This document shows positions 1 to 25,303 of a stretch of 64,000 nucleotides of DNA, in pieces. The notes beneath the pieces are model-generated. The model was not told the DNA's origin. It saw nothing but the letters and a program-made list of their open reading frames with translations, and searched no databases. This stretch comes from Paralichthys olivaceus (Eukaryota; Chordata; Actinopteri; Pleuronectiformes; Paralichthyidae), in the NCBI RefSeq assembly GCF_024713975.1, contig NC_091094.1, positions 15,657,001 to 15,721,000 of the forward strand, read 5' to 3'. The position numbers and the translations under genes are program-made. Positions within the stretch are counted from its first letter, which is position 1. Each line of letters begins with the position of its first letter.

Positions 1-178
1 ATGTTGATATAATTAGAGGATGTCAGGCTCTGACAGGCATGTATGTTTAAAATGTCAGTGATATCACATTATACTGCCCGCTGCATATGGCTGGCACTAA
101 TCACCAATGTTTACATGGTGTGATACACCCTGTAGAGATGCATGACATTTCCACTCATCAGACTGGGTGAAACCTTAC

Positions 179-1952
179 CCTCGAGGCCGAAGCGATAGAA
201 CTCTCTGGCGATATCAGTGACGAGGCCTCCGGGACGTCTGCTGAGGCGAAGTTTGGCAATGAGGTCAGTGACCACGCTGTTCAGGGTTTCATCGTAAGCT
301 TCCACTGCCTTCGGCCGCAGCATGTGCTTCCCCAGGAGACTTCTCACCGCCTGCCACTCCTCCCCCTCACTGGGAACACACCATGAAGACTGTCAGGAAT
401 TTGTACACACAGCTGAATTATTGGACTTTATATTTTAAAGAGGGAGCTTTGAAATGGTCTAATCTAATCTCTTCATTCACACTTAGGAAAAAAAACCATG
501 TATGACATTATTAAAAAAAATTTCTGCCATGAGTCAAAAAAAGTTTCATGAAAGTGGATGAAATAAGTTGAGATGAGGATGGTGCTTCATCTTTGTTCTC
601 AGTAACATCAGGAAGGTCATAAACCTTTTAACACTGTCTTAAGCTTCAGGTCGGCTGAGAGAGGATAGGACAAAAGCTAAGACAGAGACGTTTGACAGGT
701 CGGATGATTTTTCAACACTCACGATGTCAAGAGTCCATAGTGATGTCCCCTGAGCTTCCTGTAATCCTTCCAGGAGGAAAGGTCGGAGCGCATGGGGTGC
801 TGGCCCTCCTGCCTCAGCACCTGCTCGATGAGCGCCGGGTCAGCCACATGAACTGTCAGGATAGGGCCGAAGCTGGCCTTCCACATGGGGCCGTAGCGCT
901 GCACCCCCTCCAGCTGCATGGGACACGAGACAGAGGGTTAAAAAACCCTGCAGGCTACACGAGATGACTTGCATCATCTTTGCTCTTTATAGTTTAAAGC
1001 CCAGTGCAGGAATGAAAGTGGCCTGCAGACGAAAGGATGAGATCAATTACACCATCATCCCATTTCTTCTCGATGGGGGGACTTTAATTAAAACATTTAT
1101 TTTGCTTCATTTGGACGACTGACTGTTGCTGTGCTGGATGATGTATGTGTGGAGCTTGACACTATAGAAGGCTTTTTCAAATCCATCTGTTATGTGCTCA
1201 CTTTACATCAGAGTTTATAACGTGTGCGTACAGGCTTGTCTTGTTTTGTGACATCATATCTAGTTTGGAAGCCAATCAGCGTGCAGCATGCAACTTGCAC
1301 AATTGAGACACCTCCAGTGCACATTCAACTGAAGTGAAGGAGGAGACATTTTGTGTGTGGTGAATGGAAAAACGTGCATATTCACAGATTCTGGTTTTGT
1401 CACTGGGGTATGAGGATCAGTGTAGATGTGGCTTTAAGAATTTAAAAATGGAACATTCTGAAGAAAAAACATATTACACATAAAGCAGAGAAGCAATAAA
1501 AGTCTTTAAACTTATCTGAAAGCAATTTTTAAATAATATATATTCTAATTTTCCCTGTATTTTGTCATATTCTAGATTTTTTTAGAGGTAGTAAAAAGCC
1601 ATTCATTATGTCCTCTTTAATCTCCTGTGCATCAGTATTTTGTCCAGTATGGTAAAAAAGTGTAATATTCTTCACTTTTACATTGTTCTCCTCTTTAATT
1701 TCATCCATGTTTTGCATTTTATCATCCTACCTGTAACTCGTGAAGCCTGGACAGCCCCCGTTTGGCGAACAGGTCCCAGGCGAAGCTGGCCACGGACGGT
1801 CCGGGCATGTCGTCCAGCGTCCTCACGTCCTTGGCACCGTGCGCAGCGGCTGACGCGCCCTCGGCCCATCTTTCCATCCACTTGACCAGGGGGAAGGCGC
1901 TCCGGCCGGATACTCGAAGAGCTTGCTGCAGCATCCTTCTCACTAAGATCAT
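179..1952 (-). CDS. cyp27b1: 25-hydroxyvitamin D 1-alpha-hydroxylase, mitochondrial P450 (5' three exons only)
   Basis: Coding exons on the minus strand are 1952-1731, 913-723 and 369-179, with GT-AG introns and phases 0, 2 and 1. They encode the first 201 residues; the rest, including the I-helix and haem-binding Cys, lies beyond base 1. The family hydroxylates 25-OH vitamin D to the active hormone on the mitochondrial inner membrane, with electrons from adrenodoxin. The start (ATG at 1952-1950) opens a basic, acid-free leader with several Arg, as expected of a mitochondrial presequence. Next come the DMPGPS proline-rich hinge (about residues 48-53), the RLHELQ end of exon 1, and YGPMWKASFG and EGEEWQAVR in exons 2-3. 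These match CYP27B1 motif by motif, with the exon 1/2 break after the same Gln. Its METTL1 neighbour supports CYP27B1 over CYP27A paralogues. A more internal ATG (Met7) is a possible alternative start. Confidence 0.93.
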
Positions 1953-2018
1953 GAAGCGGTGGCCGGACGCGGGTCCTTCGGATGTCGGTGCTCATTTTGT
2001 TTGCCCCGGCTGCAGCCT

Positions 2019-2173
2019 CTATTTATAACGCGCGACCTGCTCCTCGAACCTGTGGGAGATAAACCCGCAAATTTTCTTATTTTGGGCCAATCATGGGTGT
2101 AAATGCGGCGCAGGCCCCTCCCCCGCCCGGATGAGAGTGCGAGGGCGTGAGCGGAGAGGAAGGTGTGTCCAAT
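2019..2173 (-). promoter_or_regulatory. cyp27b1 core promoter: TATA box and two CCAAT motifs
   Basis: On the minus strand a TATAAATA element lies at about 2020-2027, some 70 bases upstream of the cyp27b1 ATG. That predicts a start site near 1995 and a 5' UTR of about 40 bases. CCAAT pentamers on the opposite strand at 2087-2091 and 2169-2173 are in the inverted orientation often bound by NF-Y. The surrounding 1950-2170 is locally GC-rich against AT-rich flanks. The start site is inferred, not observed. Confidence 0.55.
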
Positions 2174-5100
2174 CAGAGGCCTGCGCTCAGACCATCCCAG
2201 ACCCTGGATAAATAATCCATGACTTCTCTGTTACTGCTCAGGCTTATCTCTGCACCTGTGAGGCAACTCGCTCCCTCACAGTCCAGCAGACTCAGACATA
2301 TTTAGAGTGATCACGCACTGTGGGATATGATGTCTTTGTGTGCTCATAGGACCACTAACCCTCAAGGCCAATGCTATTATAGATCCCATTGATCTAAGAG
2401 GGGGAAGCCAGGTCTGTTTGAGGGAGATAAGAGGGCTGGAGGTTACTTTAACCTCAGACAAAAGACAAAACCAAGCAAAAACACTTGATCCAATAGCCAG
2501 AGGTGTTGCAAAAGATGATTTGAGAGGGCTTACTCAACAATGCAAACACAGACTATTAATAAGGAGTGTGTAAACATCAACAAAGACAGTTTGTGTTAAA
2601 CAGAACAGTTGGGGATAAAGTGCCTCTTCTCCAGAAGTGGTGTTGTTACAGAATAACCAATTCTTCTGCTGACTTGGTGGGTTTCCTAGCGAGAGAGGGA
2701 AAATCCTGACCTGATTTCTATTGAACTGGAAGTTGTCCAAAGCACCATGTGTGCAGACTGTGAAGTAACAACCCTGGGGCTGTACTCAGAATCTGCTTTG
2801 ACATTTGCTCCCTCATTTTGTATACTCTAATCAGAAATCTTAGATCATCCAGTTTCAGAGAAACAGAGGATTAAGTAGCAATCTAAGGTATAAAATAATG
2901 AGGCCTGGCGGAAAGCATCTGTGCTCCCTGCGCATTACAGCCCAGGATTTAATATATAGTCTGGTTTTTGTATTCTCATCAAATATATTCTATAAAGTAT
3001 TTAAACATGGGTCCTGTTTGGAGGTACGTATAACAACATTGGCTAACTTTGATTAATCTAAAATAGGTTTTAGATCTGATGTGTGTTGATTGACATACAG
3101 CTGTAAAATCAACTTCATACAAAAAAGCTTATTTTATAAGAATGCATTTCAAATGAATGTGATATTAACCAATGACATTTTCATCCTGTGTTTAATTGCA
3201 TCCACTTCAGTGAACATTTTATTTCCATCAATATATCTCATCGCTGGGGATGAAATTGAACTATATCGGCTTAAATCCACAAAAGAAAAATCACACAATT
3301 ATTAAAAACAACATAATGACTTACACTTGTATAAAACATATAAAATCAACAATAGTACCAATATATTTTAGAGAATAAAATTTCAGGAGAATAATTATCA
3401 AGACAAATCAGTGCATGTACCAGAAAGTATATCCACCTGGCTCTTTAGTGCCACATGCTGTGACTGAAACATTCCTGGTGGTTTTCTGTTTTCTTTTGGT
3501 GATGATTGTGTGTAATTTATCTGAAATATATGATTATCAATCACCTTTAAGCTACTTATTACCCCAATACTATGTCATAACCATTTAAAGTTATGGCCAC
3601 AATATGCCAACCAAGTGTTACAAGCCCTATAGGTGTGCATGTGAACATGTGCAGCCTGAAGGAGAAAGAAAAAGAAATTTGGGTTGGCGCCTGAGAACAA
3701 GCTGTGGCAGCTGAAGAAAGGTAGTTCCAAAAGATGACATATTGGCTTTTCTTCATGTCTACTTAGCAACATGTTGATTTACAGCAATGTCACAGGCCTG
3801 CTCTGTTCAGACTGATTTTTGAGAAAATTATTTTATGGAGGTTCTTTTCACTGCAGAATCACATGTCTGTGCAGTCAGCTGCTAGGTTAAAGGGTCACTC
3901 CTGACATGACATTTGATTTTTAGCAGCTACACTTGGTGTGATGGGATCTCATGCATCTCTTACTTTGTGTTCTGATCTTTCTGTTCTGGGCCAATCTCAT
4001 GTGTTAGCACTCAAACAAATGTCCAGGGAAGTGTGCATTGATTTATTTAGCTGAAGGCAATATTAAGTCTGGTTCTTCTGATCTAATTAACGTAGACTTC
4101 CTGGTGTCAGAGTATTTCTGCAGTTGTCTGCATGCACTAGGAAGAGAAACTAACTTTGATACACAGAAGTCCTGCATGTGCGTGGAAGCTGAACACATAT
4201 CAAGAGCATGAACAAGAAACATAAGAGCAGAAAAACAGAGAGACATAACCTATAGGACACACGAACAATGGTGATCATGGACTGTAAAGTTAACGAACAT
4301 GAAATGTGAGGCAAACATTTGACAACAGATTAAATGAAGCCTCAAGAGGGAAACCGGTAGAATTGGAAGACCATTTTTAAGCACTGCAGCAGTCCCCACT
4401 TCTTGACTCACTATTTACAGTAGTTGACCCGAACATGTGAATCAGACTTCTGTATGAGAGGCCACAAAAGAATGTGTGTGTCTGTGACGCTGGGTTATGA
4501 GGATGAAAGTGCAGCATTGAGCAAAGATCAAACCTGCTCTGTTAGAAAACGTCTGTCACGAGCATGTTCATGAGACTTCCTGAGTGGGAGATTATCTTCA
4601 AGAGGGAAAGATAAACAATGACCTCGGAAATTTACATGAACGCATAAACAACTTCTAAAGGTCAGTGCATGGATGAGTTTTTGGTTTTACACAATGCACT
4701 GCAAACAAATCCAACCCATGATTTCATCAGTTGGACTGCTGATTACAAATCAGAATCATTTCAAGCGCCCTCTACACCTCTTGCTTTTCCAGGAAAGATG
4801 CGCACATCTGAACATTTTGCTCTGGCACAGCAGCTCAGATGCTCATCTTCAGTTTCTTGTTCGGCAGGTTGGTAACGGAAGACCACACAAGACGCTGACA
4901 CAAATAAGACTCTCCCCAAAGTGAAACATTTTTAATTAATCTGGCCCTGGCTGAGTAACAGGGGATTAATATTGATTATGAAAAAACATAAGAAATCCTG
5001 CAAAAGAATGGCTTCTTTGTACTATCATGTGAACTGATGTGGCCCAGTTGTAGATCATGCTATAGAGCATGGCAGCGATAGCCTAAGAGGTATTTCCCTT

Positions 5101-5394
5101 TATTGTATTGGCCCAGTGCCCAGAAGTGAGATGGCTATACTCCCAAACTAGTGTGCTAAAGTTCATGGCTGCAGTCTGCCTGTCTAGGTATTAAAGGAGT
5201 GCACGCACACACGCACACAAATGTGTGTGCAGAGCTGCACATGAATGAGTTGTTGAACAGTTGTGTGTGTATCAGTTGTCTGTCCTTCATGCTGTTTGAA
5301 TGGCCGTGTACATGGTCACCTCTTCAACATATCTCAACATGCTCTTATGAATGTTTCATCAGCTAAAGGTTATTTAACCTACACTGAAAGGTTA

Positions 5395-5745
5395 GAGCAC
5401 ATACCTCCGCCTGGGAAGACAGCTCCCTCTAGTTCAATCAAACTGCACCAAATTTCCCAAACGAATAGATTTCAGTCCTCCAGACATTTTTTATCAAGAT
5501 CTATAAATTATTCTCTGAGATCTCAAGGAAGATATTAAAAAAACACCCCTTCTCACAATGTTAAAGAAAGGGATTAAAAAAAATCCTCGATCCTCCCTCC
5601 GATCCGGATTCATATCAAAATCGAATGGCATCTTTCTTGATCCGCACTGCATCCTTCCACCAAATTTCATTATTATCTGTTAGGTAGTTTTTACAAACAA
5701 ATAAACTAACAAACAAATGGGTGAAAACATAATTTGGCTAAAAAT
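5395..5745 (+). repeat. Dispersed repeat family A, copy 1
   Basis: Begins near a CCTCCGCC motif and runs through 'tgcaccaaattt', 'gatccggattc', 'gcactgcatccttccacc' and 'tagtttttacaaacaaa'. The same ordered blocks recur at about 8575-8835 (minus), 11225-11370 (minus), 26050-26415 (minus), 29330-29505 (plus), 52505-52830 (plus) and 53900-54310 (plus). The recurrence within the window is direct evidence of an interspersed repeat; the class is not assigned. Boundaries are approximate. Confidence 0.7.
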
Positions 5746-6544
5746 ACATTGGCTGGAAACACATACGAATCACGTTTGTTCAAAGTAAATATTAAAGTTG
5801 CTTTGGTCAAGTTTATATTTGTACTACACTGCTGAATGCTGAAGCTAATCTATACATTATTAAATACCCATAACATTAATTTAACTCCATTCACTTTTAA
5901 ACACAACAAGCTGTTTGTGTTAAATGCAGTAAACATCACATGAATGCATAACCTTGTTCAGCTCTTTATTACCCCCCTTGACACAAATATAAGTTGATTT
6001 AATAAAATGAATCTTTTTATTTTTAGTGAGCTGAGTTAACTGTCAGGCAACTGCAGAAATGATCCCTTGGGGTATAACTGCTTTTGCGAATTACTGCACC
6101 AAGACAGCCCATAATCTTTTTTTTTTTCATTCCAACCTGCCCCTCAGTGCATTAAAAAAACGTGTTCGGGACATAACGTTCAGAATGTGTTAATGGTGCT
6201 TATAGACATAAATCTGTGTGGCAATGAGCTGAGGAGCTGAGGGGTGCACACAGTCACTAACAAGTAACAACAACACTTTACCAAATGTTCAACAGCTGCT
6301 CGTCGCCACATGGTGTGATGGTGTATTGAAGAATAAGAATAGAGTGGTAAAACTACACAAATAATGTATTATCACGCATGCAGTAATTGGTCAGGACTGT
6401 GCAATTACAATTAAAAAACCCAAGCGAAATAAAAACATTATGCATCTGTTAAGATTAAGAGCCAGAATATGGATTCCAGATGTGTGTTGAACAGTAACAG
6501 CATACATGTTTGCAGGCCCGCCTACAGTACATACTGAAGACATA

Positions 6545-6712
6545 AAGGAAAATGATGGTAATAAATGCTCTGCTTGATCATGTTCACCGACAACTGAAGT
6601 TACCACAGGTTCTTTTTCATGTTTGGAAGGAGAGGGTGAGGTGAGGGGTGTTCAGCTGCAACATGCAACTTCAGCATTAAATATCACAAAATTCTACACA
6701 CTGTACCTTTAA
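6545..6712 (-). repeat. Dispersed repeat family B, copy 1
   Basis: Reverse orientation. It contains 'gaggtgaggggtgttcagct' and ends with 'ttctacacactgtaccttt', the complement of the 'aaaggttcagtgtgtagaat' start seen at 13803. Related copies are at about 13800-13935 and 23660-23835. This resembles a common fish interspersed repeat; class not assigned. Confidence 0.65.
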
Positions 6713-7289
6713 AATAGATCTGCTTTCAACTGAAGCTTGTTTTTAATCTGGCCACTAATGCAGCATTTTAACGTCTGAAGAATTACTTAGAATAAAAGCC
6801 GATACACGTCACGTTATTTTATATTGAAACATGTTTGTTGATATTAGGGGATTTGAGGTCATAGAAACGTGGCCTTTGGAGAAATTTTGACCATGACCAC
6901 AATGTTTGAAGATATGGACAGACTCTTCTTTAACCCTTTTCCATGTCTTATGCCAAAAAATTTAGTAATTCTTCAAAAGGCCATATAAAGAAAAAAAGTG
7001 AAAAGAGATACAGAGACAGATTTGCTCAGGCATACAGAGCCAAAAACTCACTGTACTGCACAGGGCACAGTTGCAGCCTAACCTAGTGTGCAGTGGTCCA
7101 GACATGACTGATGACCACTGTGTCATATTTCAAACATGTGAGGTTAAATAATGGAGCAGCCATGTTGTTATGTGCAGCAGGTGTAAACAGAGAGGGCTGC
7201 AGCAGCTCTACACTCCAGGTTAATTACCGGTGTCCTTCAGAAGCAAAATTTACTCTGAGAGGTTTGAACGGATCACGTTTCCTACAATC

Positions 7290-7440
7290 TATAATGAACA
7301 CATGGTAGAGCGGGTCGTTCCCAGTTTGAGTTTGCATGTCCTCCATGTATCCGGGTGGGTTCTCTTTGTACCCCGCCTCCCACCCAATGTCAGCTTTGAT
7401 TGACACCTGCTCCTCTGACCCTCAAGGATGGATTATTCAT
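7290..7440 (+). repeat. Dispersed repeat family D, copy 1 (LINE-3'-like)
   Basis: Contains 'gagtttgcatgtcctccat', a 'ccgggtgggttctc' block and 'gtaccccgcctcccaccc'. These blocks recur at 60570-60760 (plus) and in complement at 24440-24600. The block order is that of a widespread fish repeat associated with LINE 3' regions; that assignment is from general knowledge. Confidence 0.55.
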
Positions 7441-8574
7441 AAATTATTAATAATTTTGATTGAACTGTAAAATATCAAGCCTCAATTACATTTCTGTGTT
7501 GTAAGGGGAACTAATGTCTATACACATACTGTCTGATAAACCAGCGTAGAGACATTTTATAATCCTAATATATTATATAATTCTGTGGGCATACTTTTTT
7601 TTTCATCCAATTAACAGAATTGTAAGTAAGTTTAAAGCCCATTTTAACAGTAAAGGTAGAGGAGAAAAATGTGATGTGTTCTGCCTTAAAGAAAATAATG
7701 TGAAGTGTTTTGGGAAGTGTTTGCAACCAAAGGTGGAAATATGGGTTGTTCTGTTGGGCTGTGACTGAAGTAGAAAAGTCATTCGAGCCTGAGGGGAAGC
7801 AGCGAGTTGAAGAGATGATTTCAGGTGGAGAAACTACAAAGTCATAGCAGGAAAGAGGTACAGGCTGCTGTGTGAAGCTCGGTAATAACTTTTTTCTCCC
7901 CTCGCCTTCATAGTCACAAGCAGTTTGGGGTGAACACAGAACCATTGGGAGAAAATAAATACACAGTGAGCATATTTTCTTTGAAGGACCTGAAGAAAAA
8001 AAAAAAAAAAAAGGTTGTAAACTCAGGTCAGGGGAGGTTTCTCATTAGTCCAGACCAGAGAATCCCAAGTAAAACAGGATTTGATGTTGCATTTAGGGCC
8101 GCAGGGCTGCAGAGCCACTCTGATGTGGTCATGTTGAATCTCACCAGGGTTGTTGAAGCTGTGGGAAGGAATTTCTGTGGAAGTACAACAGCTCAGTCTG
8201 GTTTAGGCTGAGCTTGAAGTGGTGAGCAGACACCCGGAGATAAGCCTCCACCACAGCATCAGTGAGGTGCCAGTGGCAAAAATAAAGTAGGAAATGTGTG
8301 ATGTGATTGTAAAGAGAAGCAGCAGAAACCTCGGTGGACTCAGTTCAAAAACATCTACAGTGAAACTGGTGAGCGAACACACCACAGATCATATTGTTGG
8401 CTTCTGTGGTTAACTGTAGTAAAGGCTTTGTACAAGTGTGGGAGGACTTTAGTTCAGAGTTTAACAAGGACACTGATAAGTTTGTTATACTATAGTGTAA
8501 AGGTGTAGCTAAGCATTGGGAAGCTTAGCTTAGCATTAAGACTGAAAACCAGACGGAACCGGTAGAAGGATGTG

Positions 8575-8835
8575 GTCTGGGTCACGGAAGAACTAAGTCA
8601 ATGTTGGTGCTGATCTGGATCAGAGGGTGGATCCAGGATTTTGTTTTACCTTCTTTAACAATGTGAGGGTGTTTTCCAAAATTATGTTGATTTCTCAGAG
8701 AATTATTCACAAAAAAATAAGACATGTTCAGTTGCACATCCAAACGAAAATCCAGATGTGGTGAAATTAACATGGTTTCATAAGAGAAATGTTGGGCCTT
8801 GGTGAAGGAATGTACTCTAGTTACATCCATTCTAC
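8575..8835 (-). repeat. Dispersed repeat family A, copy 2
   Basis: Reverse-orientation copy sharing 'gatctggatcagaggg', 'agaattattcacaaaa' and 'gttgggccttgg' with copies near 26150-26390 and, in complement, near 52505-52650. Diverged by point changes and small indels. Confidence 0.65.
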
Positions 8836-10256
8836 TTTCTGTGTTTAATTGTGTTTTTGGAGTGTTTGTCTATTTGGTTGTGTTGTATTTAAAGCATATG
8901 CGTTGTCATTTTGTTTCTATTTTTTTTATTATCTTATCTTTTGTTTATGTTGCATAGGTTTCAGTGCGTTCAGCTCTTGCCCACCACACATTTTATATTC
9001 ATGTATCACTGAGAAATTGTGCAGGAAAGATTGACTAAAAAGGATTAAATGCACAGATGGTGATTTGGTAAAATTATCCAAATTTTTCTCTCAAAAATGG
9101 CAGATTTGAGGAAAGAATTAAAAATAAATATCTGAGTGTTGCAATTACTTGCAATTTTCCAGTGTCTGGGTTTCTGTCATTAGGGCATGTGCTGTCCTGT
9201 TTTTAATCACCAGCCCCTGCAGCAGCAAAAGGGCGTCAAACCTGCACTGTCCCGTTTCTAGACTCTTGACAGACAAAATTACCAACCTGTAATATACAGC
9301 AAAAATCATAATCATGACTTCACAAAGATCCTCAGCCCAGGCATATGTAGTCTTTAAGGGCATGTTCCATCTTGCAGAAACATCTTTTATGGTCAGTAAG
9401 TGGGTTTAAAATGAGTGAATCTAACTACATTAGACTACATTAAGTACAATTTGGTTATCTATAAGTGTCTTTACACATAATCACATTTATTCCTGCAGGC
9501 AACAGCAAACTGGTATATCTTTAAACCAGGCAATGACTCATTAAGCAAACACATACTGTAGATCGTTGGCAAACTTCCATGTGTAACACATTTCATAGTC
9601 AGCCACCAACACTGCTAATTAACATGAAGTTTAAGTTATATCCTCACATGGACATTTGAATCACTTTAAAACTATTTTTGAATTAACACAAAACACAGAG
9701 GCTTTGTTTCTTGAAGCTTGATTAGAAATGACTGTATTAAACCTAACCTTCTGAGTATCTAGGGCACGGACTGTCAACAGATCCAGGTTTTTCTTTTTTA
9801 TGTGTCCTGTTAAGTGAGATGGCCCAAAATTACTGGAACACAAGACACAAATTAAAGTTGTTTGTGTTCATTTACAAACCATGTAAATGAACACTAGATT
9901 TGATTTACTGAGAATACTAAATTTACAGTTTTACAGGAAATAAAAAAAAAACAGCACTGTCAATTCAAGAAAAAGAAATGAAACAATGATCTTTGAAAAA
10001 AGAGGCAAAAGTTAAAAGAAGCTTCTGAAAAGAGCTTACACGTCAGTCCTGAATACAGATCCTGTGTGAATGTGAATGAAGGAAATAAATAACGTGACAA
10101 AAAAAAAATCCTCCATCAGGAAATGAAGCAAAACTTTATAAAACAAAAACGGTGTTCATCTGCAAGCCCTCACCTCCGTTTCCACAGAGTGAGCAGTTCA
10201 TGAATGACTGTGTAAGACCATTACTCCAGTTTCCTTCACATCCAAAGTGTTGGGTC

Positions 10257-22363
<12,107 letters not shown>

Positions 22364-23175
22364 GGTGGAGTCACACGATTCAAACGGCACTCACGACAAT
22401 ATCCACCCCGTCACCTTAATGCGAGATAAACACAGGGCCGTGTTTCCACGCGAGTTGTTACTAGTTTACTTTCCCTGCATGTGAGAAGGTCGCGGCGTGA
22501 TGTCGTCATCACTTAGCGTCTTCACTGTGGTGTTGGGGGGGGGGGTTGCCAGGTTTGGTCCATCCTCCTCTCTGGTTCGTTTACTGTGCAGAGGTGGACA
22601 TTGTTCATGATTGAGTGTGATCACACAAAGTTTCCGAACAGTATCCGGAGATGTTCTTAAACTTTCAAAAATAAAAATAGACTCTTACACTTATGTAGTT
22701 TAAACTGCCCTTGTTACTTATTACTGATAAAGAACAGTTTTTTTCTTACCTCAATATAGTGTAGCCTAAGTTACCCCCCACCCCACCCTCCCCTTTTGTG
22801 TTTATATGTAACTCTGTATATGCACTTAAGTGTGTATATACTGTATGGATGTATAGCTACTTTGTGTATACTGAGTAATTTCTCTGTTTTATTCTCTTAA
22901 TTTTTTTTTAAATTTTAAAATTAATTAATTAATTTTTTATTTAGTTTGTATTACTATTATTCTGTTTTCCCCTTGTCTGTGGTATTGAGTACTACTGTGT
23001 GTGTATAATGTGAAAATCAATAAAAAATATTTGAATAAGAACGTTTTTTTATTATTATTTTTATTTTTATTAGTAATATTATTATTAGAAGTAGTAGTTG
23101 TAGTAGAAGTATTAGTAGCAGTAGTGTTATTAGTAGTATTATCCCCATTAGCACATATTTCCTTACAGTGACAGA

Positions 23176-23176
<1 letters not shown>

Positions 23177-23258
<82 letters not shown>
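23177..23258 (+). repeat. (ATCT)n microsatellite
   Basis: About 20 perfect tandem copies of a 4-base unit, between the mettl1 and marchf9 genes. Confidence 0.98.
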
Positions 23259-23659
23259 ACAGCTGATCCTTTGAGGGTCACAGGAGGCCAATACTAATTT
23301 AGGCATTCAGTTTAAAATGGTCACACCTTATAAGTAATATTGTACACATTGCAGTATTGTGAAAAATATTTACATCGGGTTGGGTCCTTTTCCACAGTTT
23401 CTACAGAATTTTATGTTTTACAGTAGTTTCTTCTATACTTACTTAAAAATTATTTTTGCTTGATGAGGAGATGCATCACTCTTTCCTCAAATTACTATTC
23501 TGTAATGTGTTAAAGGTAAGATTTAGATGAAAGGGAACTATTTGCAGGTATTTAATGTAGAATAATCCTCATGATGTTTTCACTAGTTCGTTTCATCTAA
23601 ATTGTATGAATTGTAGTTTTCTTTACACTAGAAAAAGCCATTTATATATAAATATTTTA

Positions 23660-23835
23660 TATTTACATCGAAGGGACCCTCTCTACAGAGGCCGCCATGT
23701 TTTTTTACATTAGTCCAGACTGGACAAACTAAACACCTTTTGAGTTTTTATGACAATTAAAGGCTACCACAGTTTCTTTTTCATTTTCTGAAGGAGACGG
23801 TGAGGTGAGGGGTGTTCAGCTGGACCAAATAACAC
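23660..23835 (-). repeat. Dispersed repeat family B, copy 3
   Basis: Contains 'gaggccgccatgttttttta', 'ccagactggacaaactaaac', 'aaggctaccacag' and 'gaggtgaggggtgttcagct'. The last two blocks are shared with the reverse copy at 6545-6712. Confidence 0.65.
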
Positions 23836-23839
23836 AAAA

Positions 23840-23935
23840 CAAATAAGAGCCACATTTGACACCTTTGGTTGACATGCAATATTGCTAAGGTTTACTTGTG
23901 GCCCAGATATGGCAAACCGGAGCATACTTCCCAAG
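23840..23935 (+). repeat. Dispersed repeat family E, copy 1
   Basis: Shares 'cacctttggttgacatgca', a following ATT/ACC core and 'gtggcccagatatgg' with the segment at 28620-28740 ('cacctttggttgacatgcag', 'gtgggccaaatctgg'). Two copies in one window indicate an interspersed repeat of unassigned class. Confidence 0.55.
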
Positions 23936-24439
23936 TGCGTACTTCCTCTGTGTGTGCAGAGCAAGTGAACTCACCTCTAACAGTGTCCAGTCAGGCTTTA
24001 GGGATACATGAACCATCATAAAGTCCTAGAACTGATGCAAAGTGTTTCTACTGGGGGTAATGGGTGTCCAGAAGCTGCCAGTGAAGGTTAGGGACCATTT
24101 AATTTGGTCAGAATGGTTTGGAGATGTCAGGGTGTGGGTCAGTAAAGGTGTGGACTGTGGATCAGAACTCAGGGAGGGCAGCCATGTGCTCCTCAGCAGC
24201 ATCTGCTTCATAAATGCCTCATTAACATGTGGTACTTAACAATATATAAACCCTGAGTAAAAGAACAACACACTAATCATTCAGATGAAGGACTTCAGGT
24301 CGTCTCTGTTAAATAATTAGATGGCTTTTATAATAATTTGTTTCCTACCAACAATAAGTCAGCATATATTACAATATTTAATGAGGGAGGCATGATTAGA
24401 AAACTCAGAAAAGAATGCGTAGGTTTGAGAATTCAAATT

Positions 24440-24600
24440 TGATTGGGAGTTGGAGACAATCCCAGATGACATTGGGCAAGAGGTGGTTACACCCTGGACA
24501 GATCGCCAGTGTAATGCAAAATAATAATAATAATGTGGAGACACGAACATTCAAACCCTTACAGACAATTTGGAATTGTCTAGATGAGATACAGAAGTGA
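24440..24600 (-). repeat. Dispersed repeat family D, copy 2
   Basis: Reverse copy: 'atgacattgggcaagagg', 'ttacaccctggacagatcgc', with a short (AAT)n insertion and 'cacgaacattcaaaccc'. Complementary to the family layout seen at 7290-7440 and 60570-60760. Confidence 0.55.
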
Positions 24601-25218
24601 CTTTTAACATCTTTTTGATTTTATTTTTAAGTTTCATTAACCTTTTCCTGTATGTCTTTATCTTGGATTGAGATCAGACAATATAAAACACAAAGGTTTA
24701 TAAAACAGCACAATCTTTGTTACAAAACATGAAATGTACTTTCAGGCTGTATTTCAACCAACTGTGTAACCTGTTAAAAGTTTTATTAGGTTTTTTTAAT
24801 CTCTGATCCATCAGTGCAGCTTCAACTGAAAACAGATCAAATATACATCATGGCGGACCCTCGGGAACACGTGAAATAAATTATGAGGAGCCGGGGGCCA
24901 TTGTTGTGGGCATCACATGAGAAATTGCATCATTTTCACCATTAAATTCTCTGTTATAGTTCAAGTTGAATCCAAATCAAACAAAAGCAGTTAAAAGACA
25001 TAGTGTAACATTGGTCAAGGTGGTAAAAATGGTTAATAGCTTTAAGCATCAAAGCTTTTTCTTTTCTTTTTTTCTGTGTTTTTACTTTAAAAAAAAAAAA
25101 CCTTCAGCATTCTCCCTTTGCTTAAACCTCAGAAATATTGTTTTCCACTTGTCCACTTTGAGCTCAGGGAGACTAGAAGTTAACGGCAGTGTTTATGTGG
25201 AAGATTAGGATCTTTCTT

Positions 25219-25224
25219 TTTATT
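25219..25224 (-). terminator. marchf9 poly(A) signal
   Basis: TTTATT on the plus strand (AATAAA on minus), 80 bases after the marchf9 stop codon. It is the first canonical hexamer downstream; use is inferred. Confidence 0.5.
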
Positions 25225-25303
25225 AAATCCCAATCCACACTTTCATCTCCTCCTTTACCATCAAACCACATTTGTCTCTATATATACGGTTCGTATCCCA
25301 GCC

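Larger units (their letters stand above)
2174..10256. other. Intergenic region between cyp27b1 promoter and mettl1 3' end
   Basis: About 8 kb with no supportable exon on either strand. It holds copies of dispersed repeats (listed separately), short A-runs (for example about 7995-8011) and short CA/GT stretches near 5200-5230. Open frames here are short, rich in Cys, His and Ser, and match no family I recognise. The mettl1 3' UTR must occupy part of the right end, but no canonical AATAAA for it was found close to the stop codon. Confidence 0.6.
22364..25218. other. Region between mettl1 start and marchf9 3' end
   Basis: The first ~200 bases (22364-22560) are comparatively GC-rich and probably contain the mettl1 5' UTR and a TATA-less promoter, ending near a 10-G run at about 22536. 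The rest is AT-rich with a possible LINE 3' end (about 22780-23035, ending 'gaaaatcaataaaaaat'), an (ATCT)n array and repeat copies listed separately. No exon seen. Confidence 0.5.

Noticed and set aside
1678-1995. 105-codon minus-strand open frame over cyp27b1 exon 1
   Set aside because: Different frame from the P450 leader and Arg/Ser rich; the 1952-1731 frame carries the family motifs.
7565-7945. 126-codon minus-strand open frame in the intergenic region
   Set aside because: Composition typical of chance frames, no recognisable motif and no splice context.
23177-23258. Tandem (ATCT)n array considered as a CRISPR-like or satellite array
   Set aside because: A simple 4-base microsatellite with no spacers.
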